Assembly: GCA_034666985.1 (NCBI GenBank)
Contig: JAXDKS010000057.1
Location: forward strand, 1 to 64,000
Reading direction: 5' to 3'
From: DATARR01 sp034666985
GTDB lineage: Bacteria > Acidobacteriota > Thermoanaerobaculia > Multivoradales > UBA5704
DNA length: 64,000 nt
This document shows positions 1-8,682 of this stretch, in pieces. Numbering within the stretch: the stretch's first letter is position 1; each line of letters opens with the position of its first letter. Below the pieces are notes generated by a model. It worked only from the letters and a program-made list of their open reading frames with translations. It searched no databases and was not told the origin of the DNA. The position numbers were made by a program, and so were the translations under genes.

Positions 1-793
1 GTCGTGAGCCCTCAGGTGCTGGCGCTCCCTGTCCGGGAGCAGCCTTACGACTGTCCTTCACACTTGGACACGACCTGGAACCGAAGATTTTCTGGGGGCA
101 CGACAACACGTGCCAGGGACCGAGGCGGGCCCTCCCACCGGCCAGACCTCTGTTGCGGCCGCGCCGGGGTCGCCTATGCCTGCCTCGCCCTGTCGCGGGT
201 GGACCCCCAGGGTCCCTGGAAGAGCAAGGCCACGGACTTCGCGCTTTCGACGCTCCTCTGCGAGCGCGAGGACTGGCGGAAAGCAGGCATCTATGGCGGG
301 GAGGCCGCCATCCCCTGCCTAGCCGCGAGCCTTCTCGCCGGCATCCCCTCGGGACCGCCGGCCCTGGAACTGGTGGGCCACGCCGATCGCTCCTGACTAC
401 GAATCCCGCCGCACGAAGGGGTACAACTTCACTAAAGGTCTGGCCCCTTTGGGGGTCCGGTCAGACCGACGGCTGCGCAGGGTATTTCGGTCTCAAGGGC
501 GCTCCGCGATATCAGTCGGAAGCAGGCGGCACTCCGCCGGCTCCACAATTTCACGAATTCTGCGTCGCCTGACGACTCTTCAGTACCCCGGCCGTCGGAG
601 ACACCATGGAGAGTGACAACTTCCCTGTAGGGAATGAGAGCTTTGCCTGGGGGTCAGGGCAGCCCCGGGATTTCAGTCTCGAGTGTCCTCGCGGGGCCGA
701 TTGGGTACAGGTCGCCGTCCGCTGACTCCGCCGAGCAGTCGAAATGCCGGTCTCTGGACCACGCACACGAGGTATGCCAACCCGTCGGGCAGG
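1..793. other. Non-coding or decayed DNA
   Basis: I see no convincing gene in this stretch. Open frames exist on both strands but are of the kind expected in GC-rich DNA and match no family I know. It contains one copy of a 56-bp direct repeat (218-273), a short hairpin with GGTCTG/CAGACC arms (437-467), and a 28-bp motif at 545-572 that resembles 2463-2490. The context, next to a transposase remnant and repeats, suggests a graveyard of mobile-element pieces. Confidence 0.5.
218..273 (+). repeat. 56-bp direct repeat, left copy
   Basis: The 56 bases here are identical to 2636-2691. The two copies lie 2.4 kb apart in the same orientation on either side of the repeat array and the transposase remnant. 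Conceptual translation in one frame gives KSKATDFALSTLLCERED in both copies, but neither is part of a recognisable gene. It may be a fragment of a mobile element or a genome-wide repeat. Confidence 0.85.
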
Positions 794-1185
794 CTCGCGA
801 ATGGACGCTACGCCCTGCGAATGAACGCTAAGCCTCCTTTTATGGACGCTACGCGCGCGACGGGACACTAGATCCGCGAGTTATGTACGCGCCCTCGCGA
901 GGGCGCGTACATAACTCGTGAGGGCTTGTCCATTCCCCGGGAGGGCACGTACATAATTCGCGAGGGCGTGTCCATTCGTCGCGAGGGCGCGTACGTAACT
1001 CGCGAGGGCGTGTCCATTCATCGGGAGGGCGCGTACATAACTCGCGAGGGCGCGTACATTCGTCGCGAGGGCGTGTACGCAACTCGCGAGGGCGCGTACA
1101 TTCGCGGAGAGGGCGCAGCCAGAATCGCGGAGGGCGCGTCTCGCCTCGGAGAGGGCGCGACCCGGTTTCGCGAGGGCGCTGGGCC
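794..1185. repeat. 21-bp tandem array with orientation switch and 42-bp palindrome
   Basis: About 18 units of 21 bp lie head to tail without spacers. From 899 onward the units read on the plus strand (each begins GAGGGC, typically GAGGGCGCGTACATAACTC; units at 899, 920, 941, 962, 983, 1004, 1025, 1046, 1067, 1088, then more degenerate to about 1185). From 794 to 898 the same unit appears in reverse complement, also in exact 21-bp register. The junction is a perfect 42-bp palindrome at 877-918. Two unit subtypes alternate, one containing GTACATAACTC and the other GTCCATTCGTC. The array lies immediately upstream of a REP-associated transposase remnant, so it may be that family's substrate. Confidence 0.9.
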
Positions 1186-1201
1186 ATGGATATTCACCAA
1201 G

Positions 1202-1262
1202 GCGAAGAGGAAGAGGACAGGAGAGGAGCCTCTGGGGCTGGTGGCGATCCAGGCCCAGCAAT
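1202..1262 (+). repeat. Duplicated fragment of RAYT 3' region
   Basis: This segment closely matches 2110-2166 inside the transposase gene. Both encode a K/R-rich stretch followed by RKRTG-EPLG--AIQAQ. Here it sits upstream of the transposase start, so it looks like the tail of a second, mostly lost copy of the same transposase family. Confidence 0.65.
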
Positions 1263-1456
1263 TTACGAGCCACTGTGACGGGCGTCAGAATCGCGCAGGG
1301 GCGCATCTCGGTCCGAGAGGGCACGTCAGGACTCCTGTTTCTCAGAAGGCTATAAGACCTCAAGAACCGAGTCCGTCTCAGGGGTCACTGATGCTCCCGC
1401 CGATCTCATCGAAAAAGGCTGAGCGATGGGAGAGCGTTTTTACGTTTATAGAGTAC

Positions 1457-2376
1457 ATGGCACGCTCTATTCGTCATGTCCCTGAGGGAGGCGCCCTGAT
1501 GGAGGTCACGACCCGGACCTTGCAAGGGCGCCTGCTGCTCCGGCCCAGCCCGGAGCTCAACGAGCTCGTCGTTGGAGTGCTGGGAAGAGCCCAGCGGCTG
1601 TACGAAGTCGAGATCAAGGCTTTCGCCTGGGTCTCCAATCACTTTCACCTCCTGGTCTGGGCGAAGACCGCCAAACAGCTCGCGGACTTCATGGCCTACC
1701 TCAACTCGAACACGGCGCGCGAGGTGGCGCGGCTGACCGGGTGGACGGAGAAAGTCTGGGGACGGCGCTACCAGGCGATCCCCGTCAGCGAAGAGGAGGA
1801 GGCGCAGGTGGCGCGTCTGGCCTATATCCTCGGACACGGCTGCAAGGAAAATCTGTGGCCCGCCTCCGGGATTGGCCAGGGGTCCACTGCGTCCGGGCCC
1901 TCCTGGACGGCGAGGAAGTCGTCGGCTACTGGTTCAACCGGAGCCAGGAGTACGGGGCTCGCGTCCGGCGGGAGGAGCACGACCGCCTGAAGTACGCAAC
2001 CCGGGAGACGGTTACCCTCTCGCCCCTGCCCTGCTGGAAGCACCTCTCGCCCGAGGCCTACCGGCAGCGTGTGGCCAACCTGGTCGCCCAGATCGAGGAG
2101 GACTCTGAGGTAGAGAGGAAGAGGACAGGGGCCGAGCCGCTCGGTCCGGAGGCGATCCAGGCTCAGCATCCCCACACCCGGCCCGAGCGCATGAAGAAGT
2201 CGCCCGCGCCGCGCGTCCACGCCTTCAGGCGTGAGGTGCGCCGCCAGCTCTACGAGGCATACTCCTGGTTTCTGGGGGAGTACCGGAAAGCGACGGAGAA
2301 GCTCAAAGCGGGAGATCCCGCCCCACACTTCCCCGCCGGTTGCTTCCCGCCGGCCTCGCCGTTCGTCTACAGGTAG
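1457..2376 (+). pseudogene. REP-associated tyrosine transposase (Y1/HUH, RAYT), frameshifted
   Basis: RAYT enzymes are single-strand transposases of the IS200/IS605 Y1 group that act on REP-type palindromes. The 5' part, starting at the ATG at 1457 (MARSIRHVPEGG), carries the HUH motif NHFH in SNHFHLLVW at about 1636-1662 and the conserved block YLNSNTAREVARL. Around 1850-1856 the frame breaks: the protein continues one frame over as ARLRDWPGVHCVRALLDG and runs through the SPLPCWKHLSPEAYR block to the stop at 2376. Restoring one G near 1854 would rejoin the halves, so a 1-nt deletion (or a sequencing error) is the simplest reading. The neighbouring palindromic array fits a RAYT locus. Confidence 0.8.
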
Positions 2377-2884
2377 GGAGAGCCGAAGGCGTTGACAGAC
2401 GGGAAAGCCCGCTCGCGGTACGCGAGGAGGCTTGAAGTGTGTCCGCTCGGGCGCTGCGCTTGGAATTTCACGAACGCGAAGTCGCCTGACAGGCCCTTTC
2501 ACCTCCTGCTCAGCCCCGAATCCTCGGTAGAACCTCGGTATGAGGATCCTCTACGGACCCGATCGGGGTGTAGTCGCCCTCCAGGACTCGCACCCTTAAG
2601 CCGGGGATCAACTAAGAACGTGGCACCTACTTGGGGGAAGAGCAAGGCCACGGACTTCGCGCTTTCGACGCTCCTCTGCGAGCGCGAGGACAGCCGGCAT
2701 CGCCAGGGGCTGCGGGTCTGATCGTCTCCAGAGTCGATCCCTACGGTAAAGCTTGACACCCTGTGGACCGCCGTCCCATGCTCCCCCAGAGAGCAGAGCT
2801 GAGGACGCGGCGTTTCTTCTGATAGACTTCCCGAATTCACAGGAACGACAGGACGGAAGGTAACGCCTCCTCACAAAGAGACTT
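2377..2884. other. Intergenic region with repeat copy
   Basis: No gene is supported here. It holds the second copy of the 56-bp direct repeat (2636-2691) and a motif at 2463-2490 (AATTTCACGAA-N6-GTCGCCTGAC) shared with 545-572. A TTGACA hexamer at 2753 is followed 17 bases later by CATGCT, a poor -10, so a promoter for the gene at 2885 is possible but weak. Confidence 0.4.
2636..2691 (+). repeat. 56-bp direct repeat, right copy
   Basis: Identical over 56 bases to 218-273 and in the same orientation. Together the two copies bracket the 21-bp array and the transposase remnant. Confidence 0.85.
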
Positions 2885-4471
2885 ATGGGTACGAGAGAAC
2901 TCTATCGGGAGCTTTTAACGAAGGAGCCGGAGCTCGCCAAGCGGCTCGACAAGGTTTGCGAGGAGGCGTTGGAGATCTGGAAATACCCTCACCTGCAGCA
3001 GATGACGGAGCATGGAAGACCTCACATCGAGCAGGTCGAAGCCAACCTGGACGCTCTGACACGGCCTCTCCAGGCTTCGGTCTCATCGCTTGAGGCGGCC
3101 GAGATCTACGTCCTGCTCGCCGCCTGTTGGCTGCACGATATCGGCATGCAACTCCACGTGGCGGACGCGCGGGCGGAGCATGCCCAGCACAGTTACGAGC
3201 TTATCCTGCACTCGTCTACCCAGATGGACGGCCAGGAGCTTCGTCTCCGGGTCATTCTTCCGATCGAGGATACCAACGCCCGGGAGGCCATTGCCCGGGT
3301 GGCGCGGGCCCACTGGACGAGCTTCGCCCTCGAGTTGCCGAGCCGGGAGCACATTTTCGGCAACTTCAGGGGGCGCCTCCGGCTGCTGGGGCTCCTCCTG
3401 GCGATGGCGGATCTTCTGGACCTCTCTCCCATCAGGGCGCGCTATTTCCGGACCTGGCACCATCTTTACGAGGCGGATGCCGTAGGCCTTCTCCATCATG
3501 TCAAGCATGAGCTGGCGCGCGGTTTCGAGGTCGGCCCCGCCGACCCTCACGTGCCAGGAGATTTGCGGTTTCTCCTTACCTGGAGGGCGGACGACGCGGA
3601 GACCCGGCAGATCTCGGATTGGGTGCTGCACGAGCTCAGCCTGTACTGGCGCCAGATCGCTCCGGAGCTGCACCGGGAGTCGGGCGGCGCTATACGCTGG
3701 GCCAAGTGGTGGGCGCAAGCGGTCTTTCAGGCGCCACTCGGTCCCAGGCCCAGGCTCACGCCACAGGCCCATGCTGTGCTCGACGCTGAGCGGGCCGAGC
3801 AGGTCCGGATTGACCGCGAGGCTTTCGCCGCAACCTTCCGGACGGCCCTGAAGGAAGGAAGGCGCATCATCTTCCGCCTGCCGGGAGACTCGTTGTGGGA
3901 CGGCAATCAGATGAGTCGCTGGTGCTCCTCCCAGGCGCGGAAGGCTGGAGCGAGGAGCGCCGACCTCCACTTGCGGCCCGCCGAGGCCAAGGACCTCCCC
4001 AGCATCGCGGCGGAGTTGATGCACCAGTGGGGGTTCCGTGACCTCCCCCCGCTCCCGGGGGAAGAGGCCCTGGAGCGGGTGAAGACGCCTCTTTTGACCG
4101 CCGGTATCGGCGCCTTCGTGACGGTGATCCGGGACGAGTCCCTCGCTGTCTCCTATCTGCCGGACCTACTCGGTGTGCTCGCCTCCCGCCATCCGGGGGA
4201 AGCGGGGGCCCGGATCACGATCCTCCTGAGCACGGGGGCGGCCGGGCCGGACGAAATTTCCGGCGCCGAGGTGACGCGGCCGGACTGGACGGCGATCAGC
4301 GAAGAGGATATCCGGCTGCACTTGAATCGGAGTTGGGGATGGAGCGAGGAGGAAAGCCGCGCGAAAGCCGCGACCGCCACCCGACTCGACCTGGGTCAGC
4401 AGCCCGGGAGGTTGTATACTTTTCTTCGGGACGAGTGTGTCATCTGGGACACCCTGTCCAGCGTATACTAG
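2885..4471 (+). CDS. HD-superfamily hydrolase with degenerate STAND-like C-terminal region
   Basis: A 528-residue protein. The N-terminal half has all the elements of an HD metal-dependent phosphohydrolase: H43/H47 in EHGRPHIEQ, the HD doublet at 84-85 (CWLHDIGM), H102, H143 (RAHW) and D176 (LAMADLLDLS). It resembles the HD domains found as effectors in bacterial conflict proteins. The C-terminal half (about 310-528) begins with a beta-strand/loop (RRIIFRLPGDSLWDG) where a P-loop would sit but lacks the Walker lysine, which recalls inactive STAND modules; this is an inference. The gene is followed 16 bases later by a TPR gene on the same strand, so the two are very likely one operon. Substrate unknown. 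An AAGAG sequence precedes the ATG. Confidence 0.7.
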   Translation: MGTRELYRELLTKEPELAKRLDKVCEEALEIWKYPHLQQMTEHGRPHIEQVEANLDALTRPLQASVSSLEAAEIYVLLAACWLHDIGMQLHVADARAEHAQHSYELILHSSTQMDGQELRLRVILPIEDTNAREAIARVARAHWTSFALELPSREHIFGNFRGRLRLLGLLLAMADLLDLSPIRARYFRTWHHLYEADAVGLLHHVKHELARGFEVGPADPHVPGDLRFLLTWRADDAETRQISDWVLHELSLYWRQIAPELHRESGGAIRWAKWWAQAVFQAPLGPRPRLTPQAHAVLDAERAEQVRIDREAFAATFRTALKEGRRIIFRLPGDSLWDGNQMSRWCSSQARKAGARSADLHLRPAEAKDLPSIAAELMHQWGFRDLPPLPGEEALERVKTPLLTAGIGAFVTVIRDESLAVSYLPDLLGVLASRHPGEAGARITILLSTGAAGPDEISGAEVTRPDWTAISEEDIRLHLNRSWGWSEEESRAKAATATRLDLGQQPGRLYTFLRDECVIWDTLSSVY

Positions 4472-4487
4472 TGGAAGACGGCCGACG

Positions 4488-5801
4488 ATGCTCAGTCCCA
4501 TGACAACACGCGCCGCCGAGGGCTTCTTGAGCCTTTTGGGCGATGAGACCTCCCGGAAGGCGCTCCTTGCCTGCTCTGCGGCCTTGAATTTGGACGACGA
4601 CGTGGCGCGGCAGGCCATAACCCTGGTGGCCCAGAGCAACGGCTCGACCGACGCCCTCCTGGAGCGCATCAAGAGCTTGAGTTGCGTCTGGGAGCAGTGG
4701 GACGGCACTTGGTACGTCGCCGAGGATGTCCGCGTCCCGCTCGTCGATCGCTTGGAGACCGAAGTCTCGGCGGAGGTCAGGAATCGTCTACACGAATTGC
4801 TGGCCCAAGCCGCCGACCACCGGTTGTCGGAGCTCACACCCGACGGCCAGTTGTTCGACTATCGAGTTCGCGCCTGCCATCTCGAAGTGGGATATCAGCA
4901 GACTCAGGTGGCCGGGCGGGAGGAGGCGGGGGCGGAGCGGCTCCTCGCGGCTTGGCAGCAGTCGAGGCCGGAAGCAAAGGTGGCCACGGCCGCGGCGGTG
5001 GATCACCTCGCGTCGGAGCTGGAGCGGCAGGGACGGCAGTTGTCCGATCAGGTTCTCTTCCTCCGCGGCATGGCAGCCCGAAACCGGAGGGACTGGCGAA
5101 GGGCGGAACAGTTCTTCCGTACGATCTGGGAACGTGGCGGTCCCGGAGAGATCCAGGCAACCTCGGCGCATCTCTTCGCCAATCTGACACGGGATCGGAA
5201 AATCGCTGAGCAGGCGCTCCGGGACAGTCTTGCGTGGAATACGGAGTCGTTCCATCAGTCCCAGGTCTGGCACTCCCTCGGCAACCTGCTCGCCAGGGAG
5301 CGCAACCGCTCCAGTGAGGCCAAAGACGCTTACCATAAAAGCCTGGAGATGCTGCGTGATCCACAGGATCAGGCCCAGGTCTGGCACTCCCTCGGCAACC
5401 TGCTCGCCAGGGAGCGCAACCGCTCCAGTGAGGCCGAAGACGCTTACCGTAAAAGCCTGGAGATGCGCCACGATCCTCAGCATCAGGCCCAGGTCCAGGC
5501 ATCCTGGGCCAATGCCCTCGCGCGCGAGGAGAAGAACAATCCAACCGTACTGGAACGGGCTACGGAATTGGCCAGCACGGCTCGCGATCTCGATCCCCAA
5601 AACCCCCATACGCGGGCGATCGCAACCAAGGTCTTGGCCGATATCTTCCGAGCGCAGGGTGAGTCGCTGCAGGAGCTCGAAATGTTGGAAGAGCTCCTTG
5701 GCCTGGAAAGAAAACGGAACCGGAACCAGGACGCCCAGCGTACGGAGCAGCGGATCCGAGAGATTCGACAAAACCTGAGGCCTGGAGCAACACGCCGCTG
5801 A
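4488..5801 (+). CDS. TPR-repeat protein, partner of the HD protein
   Basis: A 437-residue protein starting at the ATG at 4488 (a second ATG lies at 4500), 16 bases after the HD gene. Residues 1-130 look like a helical/winged-helix region as found after the NTPase core of STAND proteins. Residues from about 165 onward form TPR-like helical hairpins. Two of these (5262-5489) are nearly identical 38-residue units (WHSLGNLLARERNRSSEA). No enzymatic motif is seen. With the HD gene it may form a split STAND-like sensor/effector system, the TPRs being the sensing part; this is an inference from architecture and operon structure. The family is not otherwise recognised. Confidence 0.65.
   Translation: MLSPMTTRAAEGFLSLLGDETSRKALLACSAALNLDDDVARQAITLVAQSNGSTDALLERIKSLSCVWEQWDGTWYVAEDVRVPLVDRLETEVSAEVRNRLHELLAQAADHRLSELTPDGQLFDYRVRACHLEVGYQQTQVAGREEAGAERLLAAWQQSRPEAKVATAAAVDHLASELERQGRQLSDQVLFLRGMAARNRRDWRRAEQFFRTIWERGGPGEIQATSAHLFANLTRDRKIAEQALRDSLAWNTESFHQSQVWHSLGNLLARERNRSSEAKDAYHKSLEMLRDPQDQAQVWHSLGNLLARERNRSSEAEDAYRKSLEMRHDPQHQAQVQASWANALAREEKNNPTVLERATELASTARDLDPQNPHTRAIATKVLADIFRAQGESLQELEMLEELLGLERKRNRNQDAQRTEQRIREIRQNLRPGATRR
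5262..5489 (+). repeat. 114-bp tandem repeat inside the TPR gene
   Basis: Two units (5262-5375 and 5376-5489) share a first 60 bases with no difference, and the rest is close. The period is 114 bp, that is 38 codons and in frame. Such low divergence points to a recent duplication or gene conversion of one TPR-like module. Confidence 0.85.
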
Positions 5802-5805
5802 GCCC

Positions 5806-6714
5806 TCAAAGCGCATCGCTGCCCGCGGCAAGCCCGGCGAGCACCTGCTGCGGAGTCATCACCTGCCGGCTCATCGCCCCCCGGACGACCGGCGCCTTGA
5901 GCCATAACGCCAGGAAGATCTCTCTCCCCGCGGCAAAAGGAAGCCTTGCCGCCTTGCGTTCCAACTCCTGGAGCAAGCGAGCCGGGTCGTCCGGCGACGC
6001 CCACTTGACTTCGCCGACGAGGAGGGCATCCCCCGCCTCGCTCTCGGCCACGAGATCGACCTCCAGCGGCTGGTGATCCAGGCCTGGTCCCCACCAGCGG
6101 CCGGCTGGTCCCCAGGTCCTGCCGAAGCAGTCGAGCAACGGCACGCTCGCCCGCGCGAGCTCTTCCCAGACTTCGCCGGCGTGGTGGGGAAAGCGGGCTG
6201 CCACGTCCTTCTCCACGGCAGCGAGCTGTCGGGCCTCCAGCCGCGAGCGATCGGGTTGGACGAAGCGAAACCAGTAGCGCAGGAAAGGATCCGCAATCCG
6301 GTAGAGGGTGCGCTTGCTGGTCCGCGCCGAGGTGCCGAAGGGTGTTTCCCGCACCACGAGATCCATCTCGATCAGGCGTTCCAACGGCCGCGACAGGGAG
6401 GTGACCGGCTTGCCCATACGGCCCGCGATCTCGGAGATCCGGTGGCAACCCTGGCCGATCAACCCCAGGATCGACGCGGCCTGGGCCGTGTCACGGAAGT
6501 CGTCCAGGAGCAGACGGGAGGGCTCTTCGTAGAGAACTCCGAGAGGGCTCAGGACCAGGGACCGGACGGCCGTTGCAAGGTCCGGATGATCGCCGGCCAG
6601 CTCCCAGTAGCGCGGGACGCCACCCCAGACGGCGTAGGCCTCGACAGCCTGGGCGGGATCGTCCAGGTGGAGAGCGGAGGGCGCGTTGAATCCCAGGGGT
6701 AGTGCGATTTCAGG
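5806..6714 (-). pseudogene. C-terminal fragment of an AAA ATPase (DUF234 type)
   Basis: Read on the minus strand, the fragment runs from about 6714 to the stop at 5806. It starts inside the protein with an ALPLGFNAPSALHLDD stretch, then VWGGVPRYWELAG, the conserved segment seen after the ATPase core, then a winged helix (ISEIAGRMGKPVTSLSRPLERL) and the DUF234 nuclease-like region with EVDLVAES and GEVKWAS. The whole N-terminal P-loop half is missing, and the toxin gene begins where it should be. In the family the ATPase part is N-terminal, so this copy cannot hydrolyse ATP. A TTG at 6462 could still start a 218-residue product. Confidence 0.7.
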
Positions 6715-7033
6715 TGCTGAGACGAATCATTTCTCCAGGACCCAAGCGTGCGAGGGCTTCCCGGAGCGATGGGATCAGAGGTTGAAGGTCTTGGAGCTTG
6801 TTGGTCCGGGCCACGAGGATCACGATCCGCAGGCCAGCAGCCCGGAGGTTCTGCTGGTAGGCCAGGTTCTGGTCCACGGTAATGAAGGCCTCGAAGCCTG
6901 CCTCTCGAACCAACGCCAGAAGGTCGCCGTTTTCAATCCCCCGCCAGTTCATCTCGCCGACGGTGCTGACGGAATGGTCAGAGAGAGCCCGCTTCAGCGG
7001 TCGGGGGACGCATTCGTCAAGCAGCACGCGCAT
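6710..7033 (-). CDS. DUF5615 PIN-like toxin
   Basis: A 107-residue protein beginning MRVLLDECVPRPL, the signature of DUF5615 PIN-like proteins, with further acidic positions in IENGD and TVDQNL. The family is the usual partner of DUF433 antitoxins and is thought to act as an RNase. Its ATG overlaps the end of the DUF433 gene by 17 bases, so the two are translationally coupled. The 3' end abuts the truncated ATPase fragment, which suggests that arrival of this module removed the ATPase's N-terminal half. Confidence 0.85.
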   Translation of the reverse strand: MRVLLDECVPRPLKRALSDHSVSTVGEMNWRGIENGDLLALVREAGFEAFITVDQNLAYQQNLRAAGLRIVILVARTNKLQDLQPLIPSLREALARLGPGEMIRLST

Positions 7034-7238
7034 GGGCGATCAACATCGTCTTCGCCAATTCGAGAACAGCCACGGCCTGCTCTCGGCCTACGGTAGGGAA
7101 ATGATCCAGGAAAGTATCCAGAGACTCTCCGCCCTCAAGGTAGTCGAGGAGGGTCTGCACCGGCACCCGGGTTCCGACGAAGACCGGAGTGCCTCCGAGG
7201 ATCTTGGGGTTGGAATGGATGACGGCTTGCTCGCTCAT
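7017..7238 (-). CDS. DUF433 antitoxin
   Basis: A 73-residue protein with the DUF433 signature: HSNPKILGGTPVFVGTRVPV followed by LLDYLEGG-SLD-FLDHFPTV. The start is taken at the ATG at 7238 (MSEQAV) because a strong GGAGGTGG Shine-Dalgarno lies just upstream. DUF433 proteins are small DNA-binding antitoxins that neutralise the DUF5615 PIN-like toxin encoded next and probably autoregulate the operon. A paralogue with the same gene overlap is at 47061. Confidence 0.85.
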   Translation of the reverse strand: MSEQAVIHSNPKILGGTPVFVGTRVPVQTLLDYLEGGESLDTFLDHFPTVGREQAVAVLELAKTMLIAHARAA

Positions 7239-7374
7239 GGTCCACCTCCACGCTCTAGAATATCCCACCTCATTGACCGTGGCCTCCCCTATCCCGCGGC
7301 CCTTCCGCGAGCCTCGAGAGGAACCTTTCGCGCCGGTGGACGATCTCCGCCGCCTACGTAGCGAGGCTCATGCT

Positions 7375-8652
7375 CTAGTCCATCTGCTTCCTCAACACCG
7401 TCGGAATGTCGTAGTCGTCCACGTTCGACCAGTTCGGCCCAAATCCATTGGGGTCATCCCCCCGCACGTGAGCGATGGCCTTGCGGTAGAAGGGCACGTC
7501 CACCTGGGCCTTCTCAGGCTCTTCCGGGCGCTCTGTCCTATCCCCGCGATCCCCGCGGTCATTGATGGGCAGGGCCGCGAGGCTGGGCGCCGGGGTGGGA
7601 CGGGTGATGTTGATCTGGGGCATGGGGGGACGGGGACGGTCCTCTCCCTGGCGGTCGAAGCCGGTGGCGATGACGGTGACCTTCATGGCCTCGTCGAGGG
7701 TGGGGTCGATCACCATGCCGGAGATGATGTTGGCGTCCGGATCCACGGCGTCGGAGATGATGCGGGCGGCTTCGGCCACTTCGTGGAGGGTGAGGTCGTG
7801 CCCTCCCGAGATGTTGATCAGCACGCCGCGGGCTCCCTGGATGGAGGTCTCTTCCAGCAGGGGCGAGGAGATGGCGCGCTGCGCGGCTTCCAGGGCGCGG
7901 TGCTCGCCCTTGGCGATGCCGGTGCCCATCAAGGCCATGCCCATGCCGGTCATGATGGTGCGCACGTCGGCGAAGTCGACGTTCACCTCGCCGGGGATGG
8001 TGATGAGGTCGCTGATGCCCTGCACGGCCTGGCGCAGCACGTCGTCGGCGATGCGGAAGGCCTCGAACAGGGGCGTGCCGCGCTCGACGAAGTTCAGCAG
8101 CCGCTCGTTGGGGATGGTGATGAGGGTGTCGACGGCGCTCCTCAGCTCCTCGACGCCGCGCTCGGCGTACTGCATGCGCCGCCGGCCTTCGAAGCCGAAG
8201 GGCTTGGTGACCACCGCCACGGTGAGGGCGCCGATCTCCGCCGCCAGCGAGGCGATGATGGGCACCGCGCCCGTGCCCGTGCCGCCGCCGAGGCCGGCGG
8301 TCAGGAAGACCATGTCCGCCCCTTCGAGGCACTCGAGGATCTGGTCCGTGTCTTCCAGCGCGGACTTGCGGCCCACTTCCGGATCGGCGCCGGCGCCGAG
8401 GCCCTTGGTGAGCATGCGGCCGAGCTGGATGCGGATGGGCGCGCGGCACTTGGCCAGCGCCTGGAGGTCCGTGTTGGCGGCGATGAATTCGATGCCTCGG
8501 AGCTGGGCGTCGATCATCCGGTTCACCGCGTTGTTCCCACCGCCCCCGACGCCGATCACCTTGATCTTCGCGGGGACCGCATCCACCTCCTGAGCCCGGA
8601 GCAGCTTGTCTTTCAGGACTTCGGAAGCGTCCTGGTCGTCGAAAAGAATCAT
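7375..8652 (-). CDS. ftsZ: Cell division GTPase FtsZ
   Basis: A 425-residue tubulin homologue that polymerises into the Z ring. The GTP-binding segment VGVGGGGNNAVNRM is at about 32-46 and the tubulin signature GGGTGTGA at 122-129. The C-terminal tail VDDYDIPTVLRKQMD matches the conserved peptide that binds FtsA and other partners, after a Pro-rich linker. The start is the ATG at 8652, with AAAAAGGGGG upstream. It is the last gene of the dcw cluster, 51 bases after ftsA. Confidence 0.98.
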   Translation of the reverse strand: MILFDDQDASEVLKDKLLRAQEVDAVPAKIKVIGVGGGGNNAVNRMIDAQLRGIEFIAANTDLQALAKCRAPIRIQLGRMLTKGLGAGADPEVGRKSALEDTDQILECLEGADMVFLTAGLGGGTGTGAVPIIASLAAEIGALTVAVVTKPFGFEGRRRMQYAERGVEELRSAVDTLITIPNERLLNFVERGTPLFEAFRIADDVLRQAVQGISDLITIPGEVNVDFADVRTIMTGMGMALMGTGIAKGEHRALEAAQRAISSPLLEETSIQGARGVLINISGGHDLTLHEVAEAARIISDAVDPDANIISGMVIDPTLDEAMKVTVIATGFDRQGEDRPRPPMPQINITRPTPAPSLAALPINDRGDRGDRTERPEEPEKAQVDVPFYRKAIAHVRGDDPNGFGPNWSNVDDYDIPTVLRKQMD

Positions 8653-8682
8653 CGATGCACCCCCTTTTTGAGTCCTAGTGGG

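Noticed and set aside
4..396. Gene at the left edge
   Set aside because: No homology, no start signal, and it contains the 56-bp repeat that recurs in non-coding DNA at 2636.
794..1185. CRISPR array
   Set aside because: The 21-bp units are contiguous, have no spacers, change orientation and diverge gradually. No cas gene is present.
881..1363. Repeat protein (ALASYVRAL-type) on the minus strand
   Set aside because: The 21-bp DNA repeat is open in several frames on both strands, so each frame gives a repetitive peptide. No ribosome site or domain supports any of them.
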